A DNA stretch of 10,822 bases, taken from positions 1-10,822 of the forward strand of contig CAJOIG010000040.1 of NCBI GenBank assembly GCA_905234575.1, read 5' to 3'. Source of the DNA: an uncultured Oscillospiraceae bacterium. GTDB taxonomy: Bacteria > Bacillota > Clostridia > Oscillospirales > Oscillospiraceae. Both the position numbers and the translations under genes were made by a program. The notes under the pieces are model-generated. The model did not search any database and was not told the origin of the DNA. It worked only from the letters and a program-made list of their open reading frames with translations. Shown here piece by piece: positions 1 through 5,442 of the stretch; within the stretch, counting starts at the first letter, position 1; each line of letters begins with the position of its first letter.

Positions 1-1
1 C

Positions 2-481
2 AGCGCCAGCTCCACGCCCTCAGACTGGGTAGCCTCCTCGCCCAACGGCACGGCATGGACCGAAATACCCATAGAGAGCGGCAAGGATATCAGCCAGTTC
101 CCCACTACCGCCACAGGTCTGAGCTTCAAGATCGGCACCACGCCCTACGTGCTCGTAGCAGGCGAGGGCAACGACAACTTAGCCTCCGTGTGGGTGCGCC
201 ACGAGCAGGAGAACGAGAGCTGGGCCCTGATGGAGCCCGAGGAAGAGGCGCTGGCACTAAAGTGGCTGAACGGCATGACGCTCGTGCGCTACAACAACAG
301 CATCATCTGCCTCTGCGGCAGCCAGACCGAGACCTACTACAGCCCCGACAACGGACTCACATGGAGAACGCTGAAGGAGCTGGTGCTGCCCGTGACGAAC
401 GCGAACTTCGCGGCCACGGCACAAGGCGACTACATCTACGTCTTCGCCGGCGAGAGCATCCAGCGCGCCAAGGTAAACTAA
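2..481 (+). CDS. C-terminal part of an Asp-box (BNR-like) protein, probably DUF6242 family
   Basis: This reading frame is open from the first bases of the window to a TAA stop at 479-481, so only the last 159 codons are present. At 341-364 it encodes SPDNGLTW, a good Asp-box (S-x-D-x-G-x-x-W), the beta-hairpin motif found in sialidase-like beta-propellers. Short alternating hydrophobic stretches around it, such as TPYVLVAGEG and DYIYVFAGESI, fit propeller blades. Bacteroidales secreted proteins of the DUF6242 type have this texture and a similar C-terminal blade, which is my best family guess from memory. No catalytic residues can be assigned and I do not assign a function. The next gene begins 16 bases downstream and is a Bacteroidota outer-membrane protein, which supports a Bacteroidota origin. 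The N-terminus and any signal peptide lie outside the window. The reading frame is secure and the family name is tentative. Confidence 0.75.
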   Translation, partial: SASSTPSDWVASSPNGTAWTEIPIESGKDISQFPTTATGLSFKIGTTPYVLVAGEGNDNLASVWVRHEQENESWALMEPEEEALALKWLNGMTLVRYNNSIICLCGSQTETYYSPDNGLTWRTLKELVLPVTNANFAATAQGDYIYVFAGESIQRAKVN

Positions 482-497
482 TCATTGTGTGACGCGC

Positions 498-1226
498 ATG
501 AGCCTCCGCCAGACACTCCTCCTCGTGATGATCCTCCTCGCTGCCACAGCGGCACGGGCGCAGGACGGCGAACTGCTGGAATACCAGCAGGAGATTGGCG
601 GCGGCGTGGGCGTCAGCAGCTATCTGGGCGATGCCAACGGCGGTTTCATGAAGCACCCAGGTCTGATGGCCACCGCCCTCTGGCGACGCAACCTGAACGC
701 GCGCATGGTCATCAAAGCCTATGCAGCCATGGGCCACATCAGCGGCAACACGAAAGGCGTGTATATCCCCATCGACCCCTCCAGCGGCACAGCCGCAGGC
801 GGCGAGGAGAGCCAGCTGATTGAGTTCAGCCGCAACATCGCCGGCGCAGGAGCGCAGTTCGAACTCAACTTCCTGGGCTACGGCATGGGAGCCGCCTACA
901 AGGGTCTTTCGCGCTGGACACCCTACCTGCTGGCCGGACTGGGCTTCACGGTGGGCTTCGGCGGTGGCGGCACGACGGCGGGCGGCCTGAACGTGCCCCT
1001 GGGTGTGGGTTTCCGCTACAAGCTGCGCCCCCGACTGAACATCGGCATCGAGTGGACCGTCAACTTCACGACGTGCGACAAACTTGACGATGCGGACTAC
1101 AGCACCAAGCTCAACGACCCCTACGCCATCAAGAGCGACTTCATCAAGAACAAGGACTGCTACATGAAAACGTTCGTGTTCGTGACCTACGACATATCAC
1201 CCAAATACCGCAAATGCAATAACTGA
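498..1226 (+). CDS. DUF6089-like outer-membrane beta-barrel protein
   Basis: This is a 242-residue protein with a clear signal peptide: an Arg at position 4, a hydrophobic stretch at residues 6-18 and a likely cleavage after Ala21 (ARA|QD). The mature part has alternating aromatic and small residues in short strands, such as GGGVGVSSYLGDA, FELNFLGYG and YLLAGLGFTVGFGGGG, and a C-terminal strand with aromatic residues (TFVFVTYDISPKY). These fit a small eight-strand-type barrel. The pattern matches the Bacteroidota DUF6089 family, commonly encoded just upstream of uppS. That family is presumed to sit in the outer membrane, but its role is unknown to me. I chose ATG 498 because the signal peptide starts right after it; an in-frame GTG at 489 would add three residues. 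No Shine-Dalgarno sequence is visible, as is normal in Bacteroidota. Proline codons are CCC or CCA only, unlike the genes downstream. Confidence 0.8.
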   Translation: MSLRQTLLLVMILLAATAARAQDGELLEYQQEIGGGVGVSSYLGDANGGFMKHPGLMATALWRRNLNARMVIKAYAAMGHISGNTKGVYIPIDPSSGTAAGGEESQLIEFSRNIAGAGAQFELNFLGYGMGAAYKGLSRWTPYLLAGLGFTVGFGGGGTTAGGLNVPLGVGFRYKLRPRLNIGIEWTVNFTTCDKLDDADYSTKLNDPYAIKSDFIKNKDCYMKTFVFVTYDISPKYRKCNN

Positions 1227-1230
1227 CAAA

Positions 1231-1932
1231 ATGATAGAACTCGATCATAATCGAATCCCCGAGCACATCGCCATCATCATGGACGGCAACGGCCGCTGGG
1301 CGAAAAAGCGCGGCCTGCCCCGGTCGGCGGGCCATGCCGCCGGCGCGGAGAGCTTCCGCCGCGCGGCGCGGTACTGCCGGGCCATTGGCGTAGAGTATCT
1401 CACGGTCTATGCCTTCTCCACGGAGAACTGGAAGCGGCCGGAGGACGAGGTCCGCGGCATCATGGGACTTCTCCGCAAATACCTGGACGAGGCCCTGCGG
1501 GACATGGAGAAGGAGCAGACCCGCCTGCGCTTTTTCGGGGATCTGTCCCTGCTGACGCCGGAGCTTCGCGAGCTCTGCGAGCGGGCGGAGGAGCGCTCCA
1601 AGAATTATCCCGGCGGGCAGGTGAACATCTGCCTGAACTACGGCGGGCGGGACGAGATCGTCCGCGCGGCGAAACACTGGGCGGCGGAGGGCTGTCCCGA
1701 GCTGACGGAGGAGCTCTTCGGCTCATATCTCTACACCGCGGACATGCCGGACCCGGACCTTCTGATCCGTCCGGGCGGGGAGACGCGGATCTCGAACTAC
1801 CTCCTGTGGCAGCTGGCCTACGCGGAGATGTACTTTTCCGACGTGCTCTGGCCGGATTTCGACGAGCGGGAGATCGACAGGGCCATCGCCGCCTTTCAGA
1901 GCCGTGATCGGCGCTACGGCGGCGTGAAATGA
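1231..1932 (+). CDS. uppS: Undecaprenyl diphosphate synthase (cis-prenyltransferase), apparently a hybrid of two genomes at its 5' end
   Basis: The enzyme condenses isopentenyl diphosphate units onto farnesyl diphosphate in cis to make C55 undecaprenyl diphosphate, the membrane carrier for peptidoglycan and other surface glycans. The 233 residues are close to the usual 240-250. Visible motifs are MDGNGRWA at 17-24, with the Mg/diphosphate-binding Asp18; RSAGH at 31-35; FSTENW at 62-67; RPGGE at 180-184; RISN at 186-189; Glu199, the second metal ligand; and WPDF at 207-210. From about residue 27 onward the protein is clostridial in character (KKRGLPRSAGHAAGAESFRR, VYAFSTENWKRP). The start codon lies 4 bases after the DUF6089 stop, with no Shine-Dalgarno sequence, which is the Bacteroidota arrangement. 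The first eight codons (including ATA, CAT, AAT, CGA) differ from the CCG/CGG-rich remainder. The protein would be functional as written, but I think this exact gene does not exist in any one cell. Its stop overlaps an ATG (ATGA), the usual coupling point for a following gene. Confidence 0.93.
   Translation: MIELDHNRIPEHIAIIMDGNGRWAKKRGLPRSAGHAAGAESFRRAARYCRAIGVEYLTVYAFSTENWKRPEDEVRGIMGLLRKYLDEALRDMEKEQTRLRFFGDLSLLTPELRELCERAEERSKNYPGGQVNICLNYGGRDEIVRAAKHWAAEGCPELTEELFGSYLYTADMPDPDLLIRPGGETRISNYLLWQLAYAEMYFSDVLWPDFDEREIDRAIAAFQSRDRRYGGVK
1255..1320. other. Probable chimera junction between Bacteroidota and Bacillota DNA inside uppS
   Basis: Upstream of this segment the genes, their codon choice and the lack of Shine-Dalgarno sites are Bacteroidota-like. 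Downstream everything is clostridial. The segment encodes the part of UppS that is nearly invariant across bacteria (IPEHIAIIMDGNGRWA), where two genomes could share enough nucleotide identity for an assembler, or a PCR or amplification artefact, to cross over. The last upstream-style codon is CGA at codon 8 and the first CGG is at codon 31 (1321-1323), which brackets the switch. The exact point cannot be fixed from one sequence. A natural homologous recombination is possible but would need the same conserved patch and would have displaced the rest of both operons. Confidence 0.75.
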
Positions 1933-2096
1933 TCGTCAAAATGTAAGCATTTTGACGAGAAGGCTGCGCTCCGCTCAGCGCACGGCTCTTCGAGCCGCAC
2001 GTTCCCTCCGCGAGAAGGTTTTTTTCCGAGGCGCATGTCCCCGGAAAAAATGATTTGATTTTTTCGCGTCTGCGGACGCGAACTCTGCGAGGCATA
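1933..2096. repeat. Five-hairpin palindromic cluster in the uppS-dxr spacer, possibly an interspersed or MITE-like element
   Basis: This spacer contains no plausible gene but is packed with inverted repeats. Hairpin 1 is an 11-bp perfect stem at 1933-1943/1948-1958 with a 4-base loop. Hairpin 2 has a 6-bp stem at 1965-1970/1977-1982. Hairpin 3 has a 6-bp stem at 1983-1988/1992-1997 with a 3-base loop. Hairpin 4 has a 9-bp stem at 2020-2028/2042-2050, T-rich on one arm and A-rich on the other. Hairpin 5 is an 8-bp perfect stem at 2063-2070/2075-2082 with a TGCG loop. The octamer CGAGAAGG occurs twice, at 1956-1963 and 2011-2018. It occupies the place where clostridial clusters normally hold cdsA. 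Likely identities are a REP/BIME-like or MITE-like repeat, or mRNA processing and folding signals. Only the stems are seen directly; the repeat-family idea is inference. Hairpins 4 and 5 have T-rich neighbours, but none has the geometry of a standard + strand intrinsic terminator. Confidence 0.6.
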
Positions 2097-2101
2097 CAAT
2101 T

Positions 2102-3268
2102 ATGATGAATTCGATTTCTGTCCTGGGCTCCACGGGGTCCATCGGACGGCAGACTCTGGACGCCGCGGAGCGTCTCGGCCTCCGGGTGGAGGCGCTGACC
2201 GCCCAGAAGAGCGTGAAGCTCCTGGAGGAGCAGATCCGGCGCTTCAAGCCCCGCTACGCCGCGGTGTTCGACGGGGCCGCCGCCGCGGACCTGCGGGTGC
2301 GCGTCGCGGACCTGGACCTCGAGATCGGCGAGGGCATGGACGGTCTCCGGCAGGCGACGGCGCTTGCGAGCGTGGAGGCGGTGGTCACGGCAGTGTCCGG
2401 CTCCGTGGGCCTCCAGCCGACGCTGGACGCCATCGCGGAGAAAAAGCGGATCTGCCTCGCGAACAAGGAGACCCTGGTCTGCGCAGGCTCCCTTGTCATG
2501 GCGGCGGCCCGGGACTACGGCGCGGAGATCGTGCCGGTGGATTCGGAGCACTCCGCGATCTTCCAGTGCCTGGAGGGCCGGCGGGACCAGCTTGCCCGCA
2601 TCCTGCTCACCGGCTCCGGCGGCCCCTTCCGGGGCTGGCCGCGCCGCCGCACGAAGGACGTCACCCCCGCCCAGGCCGTGGCGCATCCCAACTGGTCCAT
2701 GGGGGCGAAGATCTCCGTGGACAGCGCGACGATGATGAACAAGGGCCTCGAGTTCATTGAGGCGATGCACCTGTTTTCCGTCACGCCGGACGACATCCAG
2801 GTGGTGGTGCATCCGCAGAGCGTCATCCACTCCATGGTGGAGCTGACGGACGGGACCGTCCTCGCCCAGCTCGCCGTGCCGGACATGGGCCTGCCCATCC
2901 AGTACGCGCTGACCTGGCCGGACCGGACCGCCTCGCCCTACGAGCGGCTGGATTTCCGGGCCATGAAGGACCTGACCTTCGAGGCGCCGGACCTCGAAAA
3001 GACGCCCTGCCTGGGCCTCGCCATGGACTGCGCCCGCCGGGGCGGCGCGGCGCCCTGCGTCATGAGCGCGGCGAACGAGGCGGCGGTGGCGCTGTTTCTC
3101 GAGGGGCACATCGGCTTCAACGACATCTACGACCTGGTGGCGGAGACGGTGGAGCGCCTCGGGGACGCGCCGGCGGACAGCCTGGAGGCAATCCTGGAGG
3201 CGGACGCCGCCGCCCGTGAGCTCGTCCGGGAGAAGCTGCAATATTTTCGCGCGTTCGGAATAGACTAA
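2102..3268 (+). CDS. dxr: 1-deoxy-D-xylulose 5-phosphate reductoisomerase (MEP pathway)
   Basis: This cytosolic enzyme isomerises and reduces 1-deoxy-D-xylulose 5-phosphate to 2-C-methyl-D-erythritol 4-phosphate with NADPH, the first committed step of the MEP isoprenoid route. The 388 residues are a normal full length. An N-terminal Rossmann fold carries GSTGSIG at 9-15 for NADPH. ANKETLV is at 120-126. The metal-binding acidic pair is Asp147 and Glu149 in VDSEHSAIF. The substrate loop holds GSGGPFRGW at 171-179 and HPNWSMG at 195-201. The phosphate and metal cluster MMNKGLEFIEA at 211-221 includes Asn213, Lys214 and Glu217. MSAANEAAV lies in the C-terminal helical domain. The start is ATG 2102, with GAGG at 2089-2092 nine bases upstream; a second ATG at 2105 is immediately adjacent. 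The gene leads a tight run into rseP, and what drives it is unclear because the preceding spacer is palindromic and I see no convincing promoter there. This is the usual fosmidomycin-target family. Confidence 0.97.
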   Translation: MMNSISVLGSTGSIGRQTLDAAERLGLRVEALTAQKSVKLLEEQIRRFKPRYAAVFDGAAAADLRVRVADLDLEIGEGMDGLRQATALASVEAVVTAVSGSVGLQPTLDAIAEKKRICLANKETLVCAGSLVMAAARDYGAEIVPVDSEHSAIFQCLEGRRDQLARILLTGSGGPFRGWPRRRTKDVTPAQAVAHPNWSMGAKISVDSATMMNKGLEFIEAMHLFSVTPDDIQVVVHPQSVIHSMVELTDGTVLAQLAVPDMGLPIQYALTWPDRTASPYERLDFRAMKDLTFEAPDLEKTPCLGLAMDCARRGGAAPCVMSAANEAAVALFLEGHIGFNDIYDLVAETVERLGDAPADSLEAILEADAAARELVREKLQYFRAFGID

Positions 3269-3272
3269 TCCC

Positions 3273-4352
3273 ATGAGTACTGTTTTGTATATCCTTCTCG
3301 CGGTCCTGATCTTCGGGATCCTCATCGGCATCCACGAGTGGGGACACTTCGTGGCGGCCCGGGCGTGCGGCGTCCGGGTGCGGGAGTTTGCCCTCGGCAT
3401 GGGACCGCTCCTCTGGCACCGCGAGGACAAACACGGCACGCAGCTCAGTCTGCGGGCCCTGCCCATCGGGGGCTACTGCGCCATGGAGGGCGAGGACGAG
3501 GCCTCGGACGACCCGGCGGCCTTCACGAACGCCGCTCCCTGGCGGCGGCTCCTCATCCTCGTCGCCGGCGCCGCGATGAACTTCCTGCTGGGCCTTGCGG
3601 TGATCCTCGCCCTGTTCACCCAGATGGACGCCTTCGTCGCGCCGACCATCACCGAGTTTGCCGCGGGCTGCCCCTACGAGGGGGCCGACGCTTTGCAGGT
3701 GGGGGACACCTTCTGGCGCATCAACGGCCAGCGAATCTATACCACCGGCGACGTGACGACCTATCTCGCCCGGCGGTCCGGGGACACCTCGGACATCACC
3801 GTCGTCCGGGACGGGAAAAAGCTGACGCTGGAGGACTATCCCATGGTCCCCGTGGAGTACGCCGACCCCGAGACCGGGGAGGTCACCGTCCGCTACGGCT
3901 TCACCCTCGGCGTGCGGGAGTCCGGGCCCGGGGCGTGGCTGAAGTATTCCTGGTACGGGGCGATGGACTTCGTCCGCATGGTGTGGCTGGGCCTCGAGGA
4001 CCTCATCACCGGCGCGGCGGGCATCCAGCAGATGACCGGCGTCGTCGGCATCGTGGATCTCATTGCGGATGTGGGCACCCAGTCGGACACCACCAGGGAC
4101 GCCCTGCTGAACATCGCCTACCTCACCGCCTTCATCGCGATCAACCTCGCGGTGATGAACCTGCTGCCCCTGCCCGCGCTGGATGGGGGACGCATCCTCT
4201 TCCTGTTCGTGACCTGGGCGGCCGAGCGCCTGCTGCGCCGCAAGATCGACGGGAAATACGAGGGCTATGTCCACGCGGCGGGCCTCGTGGCTCTGCTCGG
4301 TCTCATGGCCTTTGTGATGTACAACGACATCGCCCGCATTATCGCGGGCTGA
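3273..4352 (+). CDS. rseP: Site-2 intramembrane zinc metalloprotease, RseP/RasP family
   Basis: RseP/RasP proteases cut membrane-embedded substrates within the bilayer, typically an anti-sigma factor already trimmed at site 1, or leftover signal peptides. The 359 residues contain the full family layout. TM1 spans about 3-27 and carries the zinc-binding HEWGH at 21-25. TM2 lies at about 92-117. A PDZ-like domain spans roughly 125-190 (ALQVGDTFWRINGQRI is its recognisable part). TM3 is at about 280-303 and ends in the second active-site motif NLLPLPALDGG (296-306), where Asp304 is the third zinc ligand. TM4 is at about 333-355. The gene starts 4 bases after the dxr stop, and I see no good Shine-Dalgarno sequence, which suggests translation coupled to dxr. 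A stretch after the PDZ (about 185-210) is slightly longer than in many homologues. Its substrate cannot be told from this window. The symbol follows the usual name for this cluster; rasP is the Bacillus equivalent. Confidence 0.95.
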   Translation: MSTVLYILLAVLIFGILIGIHEWGHFVAARACGVRVREFALGMGPLLWHREDKHGTQLSLRALPIGGYCAMEGEDEASDDPAAFTNAAPWRRLLILVAGAAMNFLLGLAVILALFTQMDAFVAPTITEFAAGCPYEGADALQVGDTFWRINGQRIYTTGDVTTYLARRSGDTSDITVVRDGKKLTLEDYPMVPVEYADPETGEVTVRYGFTLGVRESGPGAWLKYSWYGAMDFVRMVWLGLEDLITGAAGIQQMTGVVGIVDLIADVGTQSDTTRDALLNIAYLTAFIAINLAVMNLLPLPALDGGRILFLFVTWAAERLLRRKIDGKYEGYVHAAGLVALLGLMAFVMYNDIARIIAG

Positions 4353-4364
4353 CGGAGAGTCGAT

Positions 4365-5420
4365 ATGACGAGAGAGAACACAAGACAGATCCTCGTGGGC
4401 GGGATCCCCGTGGGCGGCGGCGCGCCGGTCACGGTCCAGTCCATGTGCAATACGAAAACGAGCGACGCCGCGGCGACCCTCGACCAGATGCGACGCCTGC
4501 ACGCCGCGGGCTGCGACATCATCCGCGTCGCCGTGCCGGACATGGCTGCCGCGGAGGCTCTGCCCGCGATCCTCGCGGAGGCGCCCATGCCCGTCGTGGC
4601 GGACATCCATTTCGACCACCGGCTCGCCCTGGCGGCGGCGGAGGCCGGGGTCCACGCTATCCGCATCAATCCCGGCAACATCGGACGGCCGGAGCGGGTG
4701 GAGGCCGTGGCGAACGCCTGTAAGGAGCGGGGCATCCCCATCCGCGTGGGCGTGAACTCCGGGTCGGTGGAGAAATCCGTCCTCGCGAAATACGGCGGCC
4801 CCACGGCGGAAGCCCTCGTGGAGAGCGCCGCGGGCGAACTCGACGCCCTTGCCGGGTTCGGGTTCCGGGACGTGGCCCTCTCCGTCAAGGCGTCGGACGT
4901 GCCCACGGCGGTGGCGGCGTACCGTCTCGCGGCGGCGCGCTTCGACTGCCCCCTCCACGTGGGCGTCACCGAGGCCGGCACGAGCTATACGGGCCTTGTG
5001 AACTCCGCGGCGGGCATCGGCGCCCTCCTCCTGGAGGGCATCGGCGACACCATCCGCGTGAGCCTCACGGCGGACCCGGTGGAGGAGGTCCGGGCGGGCC
5101 TTGCCATCCTGCGGGCCTGCGGCCTGCGGCGGAAGGGACTGCGCTTCGTCTCCTGCCCCACCTGCGGACGGACGAGCATCGACCTCATCGGCCTTGCCAC
5201 CGCCGCGGAACAGCGGCTGGAGGGTATCCGGAAGGACATCACCGTCGCCGTCATGGGCTGCGAGGTGAACGGCCCCGGCGAGGCGTCGGAGGCAGATTTC
5301 GGCGTGGCCGGCGGCAAGGGCTTCGGCAGCCTCTTCCGCAAGGGCCGCGTCGTCAAAACGAAGATCCCGGAGGCGGAGCTCCTCGACGAGCTCCTGGCCC
5401 TCATCGAGCGGGAAGCATAA
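4365..5420 (+). CDS. ispG: 4-hydroxy-3-methylbut-2-enyl diphosphate synthase (IspG/GcpE), 4Fe-4S enzyme
   Basis: IspG opens the ring of 2-C-methyl-D-erythritol 2,4-cyclodiphosphate by reductive dehydration to HMBPP, the penultimate MEP pathway step, using a 4Fe-4S cluster and reduced flavodoxin or ferredoxin. The 351 residues match the compact bacterial form. The N-terminal TIM barrel begins with VTVQSMCNTKT at 22-32 and includes ADIHFDHRLAL at 79-89, RINPGNIG at 100-107 and GVNSGSVEK at 129-137. The C-terminal cluster domain carries the cysteines Cys264 and Cys267 (SCPTCGRT) and Cys299 (MGCEVNGPGE), with Glu306 as the conserved fourth-ligand glutamate. ATG 4365 is preceded by GGAG at 4354-4357 with a 7-base gap, a good ribosome site. 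It lies 12 bases after rseP and 19 before polC, so it very likely shares their transcript. Its presence between rseP and polC is the usual clostridial arrangement. Confidence 0.97.
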   Translation: MTRENTRQILVGGIPVGGGAPVTVQSMCNTKTSDAAATLDQMRRLHAAGCDIIRVAVPDMAAAEALPAILAEAPMPVVADIHFDHRLALAAAEAGVHAIRINPGNIGRPERVEAVANACKERGIPIRVGVNSGSVEKSVLAKYGGPTAEALVESAAGELDALAGFGFRDVALSVKASDVPTAVAAYRLAAARFDCPLHVGVTEAGTSYTGLVNSAAGIGALLLEGIGDTIRVSLTADPVEEVRAGLAILRACGLRRKGLRFVSCPTCGRTSIDLIGLATAAEQRLEGIRKDITVAVMGCEVNGPGEASEADFGVAGGKGFGSLFRKGRVVKTKIPEAELLDELLALIEREA

Positions 5421-5423
5421 CAC

Positions 5424-5442
5424 CGGAGTACATACGAGCTTG
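5424..5442 (+). promoter_or_regulatory. Ribosome-binding site deciding the TTG start of polC
   Basis: GGAG at 5424-5427 lies 12 bases before a TTG at 5440-5442. Starting there gives the N-terminus MEEKIPFLEMFP, and an F-x-E-M-F-P segment is what I expect at the start of clostridial PolC proteins. The first in-frame ATG, at 5467, would remove this segment and has only a weak GGAA close upstream. The spacing is a little long, so initiation may be modest. TTG is my choice over ATG 5467. Confidence 0.65.

Noticed and set aside
1768..1782. RPGGE in UppS instead of the often quoted R-x-S-G-E
   Set aside because: Gly at this position also occurs in well-studied UppS enzymes, so it is not an active-site defect.
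1231..1932. uppS as a natural fusion or a horizontal transfer from Bacillota into Bacteroidota
   Set aside because: All identifiable genes after the junction are clostridial and those before it are Bacteroidota. The switch lies in a conserved patch, so an artefact is simpler, though not proven.
2055..2100. Possible promoter for dxr (TTGATT at 2055-2060, TACAAT at 2095-2100)
   Set aside because: The boxes are 34 bases apart, and the -10-like box abuts the ATG, which would give a leaderless transcript and leave the GAGG site unused.
1460..3466. Minus-strand open frame of 668 codons opposite uppS-dxr
   Set aside because: It is a low-complexity Arg/Ala/His shadow spanning several genes and the hairpin spacer. 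Stops are rare in this frame only because of GC content.
3338..4723. Plus-strand 461-codon frame overlapping rseP and ispG
   Set aside because: It is out of frame with two well-identified genes and its product is Arg/Gly/His-rich noise.
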